The notes under the pieces are model-generated. The model did not search any database, had not been told where the DNA came from, and saw only the letters and a program-made list of their open reading frames with translations. A stretch of DNA of 64,000 nucleotides from Lewinellaceae bacterium (GTDB lineage: Bacteria; Bacteroidota; Bacteroidia; Chitinophagales; Saprospiraceae): positions 310,001-374,000 of the forward strand of contig JACJXW010000006.1 in assembly GCA_020636405.1 (NCBI GenBank), in the 5' to 3' direction. Of this stretch, positions 34,310-44,654 are shown piece by piece. The position numbers and the translations under genes were made by a program. The stretch's first letter is position 1; the number at the start of each line of letters is the position of its first letter.

Positions 34310-36580
34310 TAGTCCATCGCTCTGGACGGAGACGGTAGCGATTGTAGGTCCGTTGCCGACGGCGGGTGGGCTACTGGTCGTCACAACCGGCATTGGTAGG
34401 CGGTAGTCACATCGCTCTGGGTGTACGGAGACGGTAGCACTCGTCGGTAGCGATTAGGTGATGACGCGGGTGTACTGGTCATCGGCATTGGTAGGCGTTG
34501 GCTCTGGACGGAGACGGTAGCCGTGTTATTGGGGCAGTTGTCGGTTGCCGTTGGCGGGTTGGGCTCCACGACATCATCGGCGCACACTTCGGTAACATCG
34601 AGCGCGCCTGGCGCCTGGTTCCATGTCGGCGCCACATTATCATTAACGGTGATGGTTACGGTGTAGGGGTCCGAGACATTGCCGCACTCGTCGGTAGCGA
34701 TGTAGGTGATGACGCGGGTATACTGGTCGTCACAACCGGCATTGGTAGGGGTGGTAACATCGGGAGACGGTAGCCGTATTATTGGGGCAGTTGTCGGTTG
34801 CCGTTGGCGGGTTGGGTTCCACGACATCATCGGCGCACACTTCGGAGACATCGAGCGCGCCTGGCGCCTGGTTCCATGTCGGCGCCACATTATCATTAAC
34901 GGTGATGGTTACGGTGTAGGGGTCCGAGACATTGCCGCACTCGTCGGTAGCGATGTAGGTGATGACGCGGGTATACTGGTCGTCACAACCGGCATTGGTA
35001 GGCGTAGTCACATCGCTCTGGACGGAGACGGTAGCCGTATTATTGGGGCAGTTGTCGGTTGCCGTTGGCGGGTTGGGCTCCACGACATCATCGGCGCACA
35101 CCTCGGAGACATCGAGCGCGCCTGGCGCCTGGTTCCATGTCGGCGCCACATTATCATTAACGGTGATGGTTACGGTGTAGGGGTCCGAGACATTGCCGCA
35201 CTCGTCGGTAGCGATGTAGGTGATGACGCGGGTATACTGGTCGTCACAACCGGCATTGGTAGGGGTAGTCACATCGCTCTGGACGGAGACGGTAGCCGTG
35301 TTATTGGGGCAGTTGTCGGTTGCCGTTGGCGGGTTGGGCTCCACGACATCATCGGCGCACACTTCGGTAACATCGAGCGCGCCTGGCGCCTGGTTCCAGG
35401 CCGGCGCCACATTATCATTAACGGTGATGGTTACGGTGTAGGGGTCCGATACATTGCCGCACTCGTCGGTAGCGATGTAGGTGATGACGCGGGTATACTG
35501 GTCGTCACAACCGGCATTGGTAGGGGTAGTCACATCGCTCTGGACGGAGACGGTAGCCGTATTATTGGGGCAGTTGTCGGTTGCCGTTGGCGGGTTGGGC
35601 TCCACGACATCATCGGCGCACACTTCGGTAACATCGAGCGCGCCTGGCGCCTGGTTCCATGTCGGCGCCACATTATCATTAACGGTGATGGTTACGGTGT
35701 AGGGGTCCGAGACATTGCCGCACTCGTCGGTAGCGATGTAGGTGATGACGCGGGTATACTGGTCGTCACAACCGGCATTGGTAGGCGTAGTCACATCGCT
35801 CTGGACGGAGACGGTAGCCGTATTATTGGGGCAGTTGTCGGTTGCCGTTGGCGGGTTGGGTTCCACGACATCATCGGCGCACACTTCGGAGACATCGAGC
35901 GCGCCTGGCGCCTGGTTCCATGTCGGCGCCACATTATCATTAACGGTGATGGTTACGGTGTAGGGTCCGATACATTGCCGCACTCGTCGGTAGCGATGTA
36001 GGTGATGACGCGGGTATACTGGTCGTCACAACCGGCATTGGTAGGCGTAGTCACATCGCTCTGGACGGAGACGGTAGCCGTATTATTGGGGCAGTTGTCG
36101 TCGGTGCCGTTGGCGGGTTGGGTTCCACGACATCATCGGCGCACACTTCGGAGATCATCGAGCGCGCTCCTGGGGCCTGGTTCCATGTCGGCGCCACATT
36201 ATCATTAACGGTGATGGTTACGGTGTAGGGGTCCGATACATTGCCGCACTCGTCGGTAGCGATGTAGGTGATGACGCGGGTATACTGGTCGTCACAACCG
36301 GCATTGGTAGGCGTAGTCACATCGCTCTGGACGGAGACGGTAGCCGTATTATTGGGGCAGTTGTCGGTTGCCGTTGGCGGGTTGGGCTCCACGACATCCT
36401 CGGCGCACACCTCGGAACATCGAGCGCGCTCCTGGGGCCTGGTTCCATGTCGGCGCGCCACATTATCATTAACGGTGATGGTTACGGTGTAGGGGTCCGA
36501 TACATTGCCGCACTCGTCGGTAGCGATGTAGGTGATGACGCGGGTATACTGGTCGTCACAACCGGCATTGGTAGGGTGTA
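34310..36580 (-). pseudogene. Frame-disrupted middle of the giant gene
   Basis: Within the repeat array the reading frame breaks repeatedly. Frame shifts relative to the standard unit are seen at about 36574 (+1), 36415-36455 (-2, +2, +2), 36165 (+2), 36152 (+1), 36100 (+2), 35964 (-1) and 34762 (-8), and the sequence at 34310-34500 is rearranged. Open pieces remain at 36051-36461, 34730-35983 and 34381-34896, all coding for the same 87-residue repeat. Several defects look like merged variants of two natural unit types, so a collapsed or mis-called assembly is more likely than a true pseudogene. The flanking parts of the gene are intact. Confidence 0.7.
34730..35983 (-). CDS. Repeat-only fragment of the giant surface protein
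   Basis: A 417-codon open segment made of nearly five copies of the 87-residue HYR-like repeat. It lies between two frame breaks (about 35964 and 34762) and has no signal peptide, ribosome-binding site or independent promoter. It should be read as part of the single gene spanning 40224 to 28698 and not as its own protein. Confidence 0.5.
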   Translation of the reverse strand: MRQCIGPYTVTITVNDNVAPTWNQAPGALDVSEVCADDVVEPNPPTATDNCPNNTATVSVQSDVTTPTNAGCDDQYTRVITYIATDECGNVSDPYTVTITVNDNVAPTWNQAPGALDVTEVCADDVVEPNPPTATDNCPNNTATVSVQSDVTTPTNAGCDDQYTRVITYIATDECGNVSDPYTVTITVNDNVAPAWNQAPGALDVTEVCADDVVEPNPPTATDNCPNNTATVSVQSDVTTPTNAGCDDQYTRVITYIATDECGNVSDPYTVTITVNDNVAPTWNQAPGALDVSEVCADDVVEPNPPTATDNCPNNTATVSVQSDVTTPTNAGCDDQYTRVITYIATDECGNVSDPYTVTITVNDNVAPTWNQAPGALDVSEVCADDVVEPNPPTATDNCPNNTATVSRCYHPYQCRL

Positions 36581-39500
36581 GTCACATCGCTCTGGACGGA
36601 GACGGTAGCCGTATTATTGGGGCAGTTGTCGGTTGCCGTTGGCGGGTTGGGCTCCACGACATCATCGGCGCACACTTCGGTAACATCGAGCGCGCCTGGG
36701 GCCTGGTTCCAGGCCGGCGCCACATTATCATTAACGGTGATGGTTACGGTGTAGGGGTCCGAGACATTGCCGCACTCGTCGGTAGCGATGTAGGTGATGA
36801 CGCGGGTATACTGGTCGTCACAACCGGCATTGGTAGGCGTAGTCACATCGCTCTGGACGGAGACGGTAGCCGTGTTATTGGGGCAGTTGTCGGTTGCCGT
36901 TGGCGGGTTGGGCTCCACGACATCATCGGCGCACACTTCGGTAACATCGAGCGCGCCTGGCGCCTGGTTCCATGTCGGCGCCACATTATCATTAACGGTG
37001 ATGGTTACGGTGTAAGGGTCCGAGACATTGCCGCACTCGTCGGTAGCGATGTAGGTGATGACGCGGGTGTACTGGTCGTCACAACCGGCATTGGTAGGCG
37101 TAGTCACATCGCTCTGGACGGAGACGGTAGCCGTATTATTGGGGCAGTTGTCGGTTGCCGTTGGCGGGTTGGGCTCCACGACATCATCGGCGCACACCTC
37201 GGTAACATCGAGCGCGCCTGGCGCCTGGCCCCATGTCGGCGCCACATTATCATTAACGGTGATGGTTACGGTGTAGGGGTCCGAGACGTTGCCGCACTCG
37301 TCGGTAGCGATGTAGGTGATGACGCGGGTGTACTGGTCATCACAACCGGCATTGGTAGGCGTAGTCACATCGCTCTGGACGGAGACGGTAGCCGTATTAT
37401 TGGGGCAGTTGTCGGTTGCCGTTGGCGGGTTGGGCTCCACGACATCCTCGGCGCACACTTCGGAGACATCGAGCGCGCCTGGCGCCTGGTTCCAGGTTGG
37501 CGCCACATTATCATTAACGGTGATGGTTACGGTATAAGGGTCCGATACATTGCCGCACTCGTCGGTAGCGGTGTAGGTGATGACGCGGGTATACTGGTCG
37601 TCACAACCGGCATTGGTAGGCGTAGTCACATCGCTCTGGACGGAGACGGTAGCCGTATTATTGGGGCAGTTGTCGGTTGCCGTTGGCGGGTTGGGCTCCA
37701 CGACATCATCGGCGCACACTTCGGAGACATCGAGCGCGCCTGGCGCCTGGTTCCATGTCGGCGCCACATTATCATTAACGGTGATGGTTACGGTATAAGG
37801 GTCCGAGACATTGCCGCACTCGTCGGTAGCGATGTAGGTGATGACGCGGGTGTACTGGTCGTCACAACCGGCATTGGTAGGGGTGGTAACATCGCTCTGG
37901 ACGGAGACGGTAGCCGTGTTATTGGGGCAGTTGTCGGTTGCCGTTGGCGGGTTGGGTTCCACGACATCATCGGCGCACACTTCGGAGACATCGAGAGCTC
38001 CTGGGGCCTGGTTCCATGTCGGCGCCACATTATCATTAACGGTGATGGTTACGGTGTAGGGGTCCGATACATTGCCGCACTCGTCGGTAGCGATGTAGGT
38101 GATGACGCGGGTATACTGGTCGTCACAACCGGCATTGGTAGGCGTAGTCACATCGCTCTGGACGGAGACGGTAGCCGTATTATTGGGGCAGTTGTCGGTT
38201 GCCGTTGGCGGGTTGGGCTCCACGACATCATCGGCGCACACTTCGGTAACATCGAGCGCGCCTGGGGCCTGGTTCCATGTCGGCGCCACATTATCATTAA
38301 CGGTGATGGTTACGGTGTAGGGGTCCGATACATTGCCGCACTCGTCGGTAGCGATGTAGGTGATGACGCGGGTATACTGGTCGTCACAACCGGCATTGGT
38401 AGGCGTAGTCACATCGCTCTGGACGGAGACGGTGACCATATTGCCAGGGCAGTTGTCCGAGGCGGTAGGCGGGTTGGGCACGACCACATCGTCGATGCAC
38501 ACTTCGGTGACGTCCAGCGCGCCTGGTGCCTGGTTCCATGTGGGTGGTGTGTTGTCTGTAGTCCACGTAAATTCCTGGGTACATTCTGCAAATAGGCCTT
38601 CACAATCATTGGTAGCCCGATAAGTCCGAATAAGAGTAAAATGACAACCATCGGCACTCAATTGAAGCTCGTCTCCTTCGTGGGTGACGGTGGCCAAACA
38701 ATCCATATTATCCGTTGTGACGGACACGAGAGTGATGTCCGGGGCGAATAGCCCTCCGGTTTTCAGGGCGAAGGGGATTCCATCGATGTCGAGGCCAGGA
38801 TTACATCCGAGGTCTGTATCGGCGGGACAGTCGATCATTGGTGGGTTTTCGCAGGTGCAACAGTTTTGGCCTGGGAGGATATTGACCTCACAAGTTACTG
38901 AACACCCCAGTGCATCGGTAACCACTACCGTATGCAATCCTGCGGTTAGCATAGTAGCCGTTTGTTCCGTCTCTCCATTATCCCATAGATAAGTATAGGG
39001 GGGAGACCCTCCATCCGGGAAGGCAGTGGCCTCTCCGTCATCCCCATTACCGGTGCAGGAAACGGGGTTGCCGGCGATCGATCCACAGGTCAGCATTGGA
39101 GGCAGTGGGCCGCCGGAAAAGACGAGTACACAATCATCTGCATTGCCATTACTGCCCGGCGCATTAGGGAAAGGAGTAGGGTGGGTGCAATTGGGGTCAG
39201 CAACAACGGGCGGTGTGGGTGGAGCGGCGAGCGGGTCCTTTGTCGTTTCAAAAACGATGATGTTGTAGCTGTCGCCCGCATTATATGTAAACTGAAAAGT
39301 ACCGGAGTTGACCGGGTTGGGGTCGGTAGGGCTGGTCAGGCAGATGGGGCCCGAGAACACACCCTGGTTTTGTTCGTATGCGATGAATTCTCCGTTACTT
39401 CCGGCAACCGGGATTTCTACGGTGTAGGTGCTGCCATCGTCGACACAAACAGTTTCTACATTCCCTTCGATGGAGCAAACCTTGACATCGGCGTCGCCAC

Positions 39501-40224
39501 AGCCAAAACGGGCCTTGAAGTTGTTGAGGGTAACGTTATTGTCCCCATCCTGATCCCAGATGACGAGGAAATAATTGGTGGTTTTGGTGAAATTGGGCAC
39601 CGGAAGAGTGTTCCAGGTGTTGGAGCTTTCCACTCCGCAAGCCCGTAACGTCAGCTGTTGCACATCACAATCTCCACTGATCTGAAAGCCTGTTTGTGGG
39701 TTGAGGCTGGTTCCATTGGTGACTACATCGGAGGAGAACAGGGCCCAACCGATATTTTCGTTATTGTCATTGATCTGCACCTGAAAGCTACCCGCACCGG
39801 GCCGGACGTCAAAATTCAAAACGATAATCGGTTTACCTTCCGTTGGCGGTATTACGTTGACGTTGGCGCCTGTACTGGGATCCACGCAAGGTACAAGCGT
39901 AGGATCTATCGGAAACACGGCGGAATTGTAAACACAGCTATTTATCGGAGAGAGCTGAGACTGGGTTTCAGCAGAGCTACCGCAACGGATGATCCCGTTG
40001 GGTGCTGGAGAATTTGAGGCATCATTGATCGACCCGTCCGGGTTCCAGGTAGCGCCCCCTGTCCATCTTTGGGCACATTCACAGGGGGTATCATTCTGCG
40101 CCTGAGCGGGCATTGTCCACAGAAAGGTAAATACTGCGATCAGAAAGAGAGAGAGCTGTGATCCTTGTGCTAGGCCATTGAACCGGCCCACAATCTGTTT
40201 TCTCGATTGGTATGCGTTCTTCAT
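36556..40224 (-). CDS. Giant T9SS surface protein, N-terminal segment
   Basis: Starts best at the ATG at 40224 (MKNAYQSRKQ); in-frame ATGs at 40245 and 40260 are alternatives. A hydrophobic export segment ends near TMPAQAQ. The first 300 residues form a domain shared with the next gene upstream (CECAQRWTGGATW, NFDVRPGAGSFQVQIND, NYFLVIWDQDGD, FKARFGCGDADV). A SprB-type repeat follows (GDDGEATAFPDGGSPPYTYL, LTAGLHTVVVTDALGCS), then a Cys-rich CPADTDLGC domain and about eight HYR-like repeats before the frame breaks at about 36574. With the segments to 28698 the gene would encode about 3,840 codons. SprB-type repeats are known from gliding adhesins of Bacteroidota. Confidence 0.85.
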   Translation of the reverse strand: MKNAYQSRKQIVGRFNGLAQGSQLSLFLIAVFTFLWTMPAQAQNDTPCECAQRWTGGATWNPDGSINDASNSPAPNGIIRCGSSAETQSQLSPINSCVYNSAVFPIDPTLVPCVDPSTGANVNVIPPTEGKPIIVLNFDVRPGAGSFQVQINDNNENIGWALFSSDVVTNGTSLNPQTGFQISGDCDVQQLTLRACGVESSNTWNTLPVPNFTKTTNYFLVIWDQDGDNNVTLNNFKARFGCGDADVKVCSIEGNVETVCVDDGSTYTVEIPVAGSNGEFIAYEQNQGVFSGPICLTSPTDPNPVNSGTFQFTYNAGDSYNIIVFETTKDPLAAPPTPPVVADPNCTHPTPFPNAPGSNGNADDCVLVFSGGPLPPMLTCGSIAGNPVSCTGNGDDGEATAFPDGGSPPYTYLWDNGETEQTATMLTAGLHTVVVTDALGCSVTCEVNILPGQNCCTCENPPMIDCPADTDLGCNPGLDIDGIPFALKTGGLFAPDITLVSVTTDNMDCLATVTHEGDELQLSADGCHFTLIRTYRATNDCEGLFAECTQEFTWTTDNTPPTWNQAPGALDVTEVCIDDVVVPNPPTASDNCPGNMVTVSVQSDVTTPTNAGCDDQYTRVITYIATDECGNVSDPYTVTITVNDNVAPTWNQAPGALDVTEVCADDVVEPNPPTATDNCPNNTATVSVQSDVTTPTNAGCDDQYTRVITYIATDECGNVSDPYTVTITVNDNVAPTWNQAPGALDVSEVCADDVVEPNPPTATDNCPNNTATVSVQSDVTTPTNAGCDDQYTRVITYIATDECGNVSDPYTVTITVNDNVAPTWNQAPGALDVSEVCADDVVEPNPPTATDNCPNNTATVSVQSDVTTPTNAGCDDQYTRVITYTATDECGNVSDPYTVTITVNDNVAPTWNQAPGALDVSEVCAEDVVEPNPPTATDNCPNNTATVSVQSDVTTPTNAGCDDQYTRVITYIATDECGNVSDPYTVTITVNDNVAPTWGQAPGALDVTEVCADDVVEPNPPTATDNCPNNTATVSVQSDVTTPTNAGCDDQYTRVITYIATDECGNVSDPYTVTITVNDNVAPTWNQAPGALDVTEVCADDVVEPNPPTATDNCPNNTATVSVQSDVTTPTNAGCDDQYTRVITYIATDECGNVSDPYTVTITVNDNVAPAWNQAPGALDVTEVCADDVVEPNPPTATDNCPNNTATVSVQSDVTTPYQCRL

Positions 40225-40829
40225 TTCATGAAATTGTTTGAACATAGATAGAATCACCATCTATCATCCAGGTTATCAACCTGATAATCGGTGGCATATT
40301 CAAAGCTCTTGATTTGTTTAAGCTGCTAGGTTTGTGTTACGTTTACTCGCTATAAAGGAGGGACAGCATTACTTTTCTTGGATGTATACTTCAGGACTCC
40401 TATGAAATTCATTCAGGAGAATAGGAAAATATACAAACGAGAGCCTTAAGCTGTTTTTCAAGGGGATAGGCATAAGGCCTATTCAGATCAGTAAGTTGTT
40501 TGTTTGACCCTCCGGTTTTGGTCCTGGAAACAATTCACTAAAGACGGGAGCAGAGGAATCTTAATGTAAAGAACGGAAAAAATTGTGAAGTGTACAAACT
40601 CCCGGCTTTCATTTGAAAAAAAAATGGGATGTAACTGTTCAGCATTTCGCTTTTAGCGGTTCGCTATTCGCAGCACTATGCCCCCAATTGCAGGAATCCA
40701 AGCTCAAGAAACCAGTTCTTTGCCCTAAATCCGGGTTTTGAGGGAGATTTTAACGAACGGCGAATTGCGAACGGCGAATAGCTGAATAAACAATGGGATA
40801 TAAATTTCATAAGGCCTGAAGAGATGCCA
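40225..40829. other. Intergenic region with repeated GAACGGCGAAT motifs
   Basis: Between two surface-protein genes transcribed leftward. Near 40641-40675 and 40754-40785 there are related, oppositely oriented stretches (TTCGCTATTCGC; GAACGGCGAAT twice, then GCGAATAGC), and AATGGGATGTAA/AATGGGATATAA recurs at about 40623 and 40792. This could be a small mobile or REP-like element or the promoter/terminator zone. No coding frame and no TAnnTTTG promoter on the minus strand were found. Confidence 0.4.
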
Positions 40830-43800
40830 TCAAAACCGGCTGAGCATTACCCTGCGGGTAATAACCTTGTTTGCCATCCGGAGGGTAATCAGATAAGCGC
40901 CGTCGGGAAAGCCTTCGCCCGCCAGGTTCAATCGGTGTTGGACGTTTTCCGGTTGCAGCCTCTGTTCCAGCAGCAGTCTGCCATAGGCATTGTATACCTC
41001 AAGTTTGGCATGCTTTGCCTCGATATTTTTTAACTCCAGGAACAATTCACCAGAGGTAGGGTTAGGGAATGCTGTCATATCCGCCTCAGGGTTTTCTACA
41101 ATCCCTTTGCTTTGCTCTATATTGCTATATGGGGCCTGCGGCCGGTTGGTAGGGCCAACGCCCGTATGGGTGACCTCGCACAAGACATAGTTGTCGCAAT
41201 CGTCATATACGTGGTAAAGATAGGCGACGGTGAATGCTCCACAATCCTCTCCTTCAACTACAGTTGCTACAAGATAGGCATGGACAGAGGAGCAATTGTC
41301 ACTGTAATGGGCCGCTACCTCGTCCGGGGCAGGCGGGGGTACTTCCGACTGACAGGCCAGCCCGTCCAGCCCAACCGGGCAATCACCTTCCGGAGGGGTA
41401 AGGTCCTGCCCACTGTATTCCAGAACACAGATGATGCGTCCCGCACAGGGGTCCTGTACAGAGAAGGAGTGGCGAATTGTAAACTGGCAATAGTTGTTGA
41501 TGGTGGTCGTAGCAATATAAGTAATATCTGCCCAGGGATAATACAGCTCCATTGTGTCCCTGGCAGCTTCGGGAGAGGGCGCATCCGCCCAGCATTGCAG
41601 GGTGGTTATGTTTGACGGGCAGGAACCATTGAGCGGATTGGCGGCAGGGACCTGGAAGGTTACCGAGCATACCGTACTATTGTTCCTTCCACACTCATCT
41701 CGAACCGCGTAGTTATGCGTTACCCTATATCCTTCACAAAAGTTCCCTGTTTGGGAGGTATTCAGTATCTGCACATTTACTCCACCACAATTATCGAAAT
41801 AAAAGGAACGGAGCCAATCGGCATCCGGGGCAGGTACTTCATTAAGGGAATTCACCAGCCCACCGTCCGGACAAATACCCTGCGGCGCAGTGGTGTCCTC
41901 TCCGCTGTAGGTGACCTCGCAGGTGGCCGTATTGCCACAATTGTCATGGATGGCATAAGTATGGGTTACCGAAAAACCGCAACTGTCGGCCTCCGAATAT
42001 TCCACACCCGAGAGGAGGGCGGTTACCGGCAATCCGTCGGCGCCGGTATATAAAGACGCAATATATTGCGGATCGGGTTCCGGGACTTCATCCTGGCACT
42101 GCAGAGCCTGCTGGCCATCGGGGCATGTGCCTGTTATCATGGCTGGTGCAATCCCTTCGTGCGTAACTACACAAACGGTTGAATTGCTGCAATCGTCCGA
42201 TATGATATAGACGTGCCGGATCTGAAATTCCATACCCTGACAGTTGGCCTCCAGCTCTGTTTCAGTGAAGGCTTCTACAGATATGCCTCCACAGGCATCT
42301 GTGTAAGCGTTTTCAATCTGCGCAATGTCCGGCCCGGGCGCCTGCGAGGGGTCAGGCAACCCGGTAAGGCCTTCCGGACAAGTGCCGTCGGGCGGAGTAG
42401 TATCTTCAATGGCAAAGGTGGCGGTGGCAGAGACAGACTGCCCGCATTGGCCGTTGGCATGAATAGTGGCCGTTACCGCTTCTCCGCAACGATTCGGAGC
42501 TTGAACATTATCCAGGGAGAAAAGGGTTTGTCCGTTCACCGTATAATAAACGGATCGTCCGCACCCACCGTCCGCTCCAAATCCATCGATCCAGGTAGCG
42601 AACTGCTGATCGGCCACATCTTGGGATTCACAGCTTTCCTTGACCTCATTGTCTGGGTGGGTTACAGTTAATACATCTACGGCACCCACCGTGAAGGTAC
42701 AGGAAACGGGCATGCTCTGATGGCACCCATCGGCGGCATATATGGTAATGGATACCGCTTGTTCCGAAGTACTGCAAGCGGAAGGCTCCACCAGGCTGGA
42801 AAGGTCCTGCGAATAGATGATTTCCGGGTTGCATCCGCCGGTGGCCGTCAGTCCCTCCAGTGCGATGATCCAGGCGGAAAAAGCATCTTTAATCTCTGTT
42901 TCCGTAGCGCAGCCGTCCAGCATGGGATCTGCCGGGCAGGGGCTCAGGCTCAATCCGCCCGGGTAGGCGCCAACGGTAAAGGTACAGGATACCGGAGCGG
43001 CTTGCCCGCAATCGTTGGAAGCAAATAGGGTGATGGAGATTTGTTGTTCGGTATTGGTGCAGGCTGTCGGCTTTTCAAGGCTGGACAGGGGAGGGGAGAA
43101 GTTTACTTCCGCATTACAATTACCGAAGGCCTGTACATTGCTCAGGGCTTCGATCCAGGTTCCCCAGGCCGCATCAATCTCATCTGGAGTGGTGCATCCA
43201 TCCAGCATAGGGTCTGGAGGACATGCACTTAGGCTCAAACTGCCAGAGGACTTCCACGAAAACTCCTGGGTGCAAATGTCGAATAGGCCGCCGCAATCAT
43301 TCCGGGCCTGATACATTCGGCTTATTGTATAGGTGCAGCCGTCCGTAGTTTCCGGCATTCCATTGCCAATAAATGTTACAGTGGCTGAACAACCGGCGTC
43401 TGTGATCACGGAAACAAGTGTTGGGCCGGGAGCATGCAAACCTCCCATGCCCAGGCTGACAGGTAAGCCGTTGGCATCCAATTCTGGGTCGCATCCCAGG
43501 TCTACAGGCGCAGGACAGGTGAGCATAGGAGGGTTCACGCAGGTACAGCACGTTGGTGCAGTCCCGGAAATGTCGATTGTGCAGTCAGCGCTATTGAGTG
43601 GGTTGGGGCTGTCTGGATCTCCATTTTCAGCAATAGTGAAGGCGTAGTCAACTCCGGCGGGATAGGTCACCGAAATTATTCCCATTACTACGGGCATGGG
43701 TTCTCCCAGGTTGGTTAGGATCAGGGGCGAGGGGATAGTTTCGATGGATATGGCCTGCCCGGTGTTGTCGGTGACAGAATAATTCCCATTCGCTCCGTTG

Positions 43801-44654
43801 ACCATTGTTTTTACTTTATAAGTGCTTCCATCGGCGCTGCAGCTGGCCGAGGTGAATCCTTCCTCCAGGTTGCACAATACCACGTCGCTATCGCCACATC
43901 CGTATCGGGCCTTGAAGTTGAAGTTGAAATCGTCCCGATTCTGAGGGGTGACGTCACTGTCGGAATAGATTCCATCGTTATTGAGATCCTGGACATCGGC
44001 ATTCCACACCAGAATATAGTAATTGGTTGCTTTTGATACAGCAGGGGTGGTGAAGGTGCTGTTGGCCCAACCGGTGAAGTTGATCCCGCAGGCATCGGCG
44101 ATCAGAGCGGATGCGGTGCAATCTCCGCTCAGGCCGTTCATGCCCAGTCCTGGAGTTGCCAGGGTGGGGTCGACGTAGAACAGCACCCAGCCTACCGTTT
44201 GGGATTGGTTGTTAATTTGGAACTGGAAAGAACTTCCAAACTGCCGGACATCGAAATTGATATAGGTTATCTTTTGGCCAGGCAGCGGAGGAGCCAGATT
44301 AATGGGGCTGCCATCATCGGGGTTGAAGCAATTGTTGAGAAAACCAGAGACGTCAAACTCTGCAGGGTTATACACACAACCAGGAACCGGGTCGATACCG
44401 TCCGTACCAGCGCCCTGTCCGCATCCTACCACGCCACCTCCGGAGATATCAACTGCTACTCCGTCCTGCCAGGAATCTGAAGCGTTTCCATCCCAGCGGA
44501 CAGTGCAATCACAAGGAAGTTGCGCCCTAAGGGGTTGAGAGCCCCCCCATAGCAAGGCCAACAGCAAAATAATGGATAGGTGGGCCTTCCGAACGGTTCG
44601 GGGACTTCTTTTTATGGAACAAGAGGGGGCACAATTTGCTGTAAAGTAAGACAT
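40830..44654 (-). CDS. Large T9SS surface protein, paralogue of the giant gene
   Basis: Encodes 1,274 residues with an export signal ending around QPLRAQ (about 45). The N-terminal domain (to about 270) is clearly paralogous to that of the giant protein (CDCTVRWDGNAS, INFDVRQFGSSFQFQIN, FKARYGCGDSDVVLC). Next come a CPAPVDLGC domain, three copies of the Cys-rich module with a QxxF-x-x-W helix, and four or five modules of the GLxCQxEVPxPDP...YTDxC...DNCGN type. The T9SS type A sorting domain ends the protein (AFPNPTSGELFLELKN, EVYNAYGRLLLEQ, GFPDGAYLITLRM). It lacks the 261-bp array. Same strand and order as its neighbours; tandem duplication is the simplest origin. Confidence 0.9.
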   Translation of the reverse strand: MSYFTANCAPSCSIKRSPRTVRKAHLSIILLLALLWGGSQPLRAQLPCDCTVRWDGNASDSWQDGVAVDISGGGVVGCGQGAGTDGIDPVPGCVYNPAEFDVSGFLNNCFNPDDGSPINLAPPLPGQKITYINFDVRQFGSSFQFQINNQSQTVGWVLFYVDPTLATPGLGMNGLSGDCTASALIADACGINFTGWANSTFTTPAVSKATNYYILVWNADVQDLNNDGIYSDSDVTPQNRDDFNFNFKARYGCGDSDVVLCNLEEGFTSASCSADGSTYKVKTMVNGANGNYSVTDNTGQAISIETIPSPLILTNLGEPMPVVMGIISVTYPAGVDYAFTIAENGDPDSPNPLNSADCTIDISGTAPTCCTCVNPPMLTCPAPVDLGCDPELDANGLPVSLGMGGLHAPGPTLVSVITDAGCSATVTFIGNGMPETTDGCTYTISRMYQARNDCGGLFDICTQEFSWKSSGSLSLSACPPDPMLDGCTTPDEIDAAWGTWIEALSNVQAFGNCNAEVNFSPPLSSLEKPTACTNTEQQISITLFASNDCGQAAPVSCTFTVGAYPGGLSLSPCPADPMLDGCATETEIKDAFSAWIIALEGLTATGGCNPEIIYSQDLSSLVEPSACSTSEQAVSITIYAADGCHQSMPVSCTFTVGAVDVLTVTHPDNEVKESCESQDVADQQFATWIDGFGADGGCGRSVYYTVNGQTLFSLDNVQAPNRCGEAVTATIHANGQCGQSVSATATFAIEDTTPPDGTCPEGLTGLPDPSQAPGPDIAQIENAYTDACGGISVEAFTETELEANCQGMEFQIRHVYIISDDCSNSTVCVVTHEGIAPAMITGTCPDGQQALQCQDEVPEPDPQYIASLYTGADGLPVTALLSGVEYSEADSCGFSVTHTYAIHDNCGNTATCEVTYSGEDTTAPQGICPDGGLVNSLNEVPAPDADWLRSFYFDNCGGVNVQILNTSQTGNFCEGYRVTHNYAVRDECGRNNSTVCSVTFQVPAANPLNGSCPSNITTLQCWADAPSPEAARDTMELYYPWADITYIATTTINNYCQFTIRHSFSVQDPCAGRIICVLEYSGQDLTPPEGDCPVGLDGLACQSEVPPPAPDEVAAHYSDNCSSVHAYLVATVVEGEDCGAFTVAYLYHVYDDCDNYVLCEVTHTGVGPTNRPQAPYSNIEQSKGIVENPEADMTAFPNPTSGELFLELKNIEAKHAKLEVYNAYGRLLLEQRLQPENVQHRLNLAGEGFPDGAYLITLRMANKVITRRVMLSRF

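Larger units (their letters stand above)
32881..38545 (-). repeat. Tandem array of about 22 copies of a 261-bp repeat
   Basis: Units start at regular 261-base steps; the same ATGACGCGGGT site recurs at 32956, 33217, 33478, 33739, 34000 and so on to 38360. Each unit encodes 87 residues, including APTWNQAPGALDVSEVCADD, NPPTATDNCPN and TRVITYIATDECGNVSDPYT, an Ig-like HYR-type domain. Most copies differ at only a few positions (GTA/GTG, GAC/GAT, SEV/TEV, ADD/AED), which implies recent amplification or gene conversion. Between about 34.3 and 36.6 kb units deviate in length. Confidence 0.95.

Noticed and set aside
34706..36001. Plus-strand frame of 431 codons inside the repeat array
   Set aside because: It is antisense to the giant gene. 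The 261-base period is a multiple of three, so any frame open in one unit is open in all. The predicted protein is an artefact of the repeats; the same holds for 36532-38595.
32881..38545. CRISPR-like regular repeats
   Set aside because: The period is 261 bases with no unique spacers, and the repeats are coding in frame.
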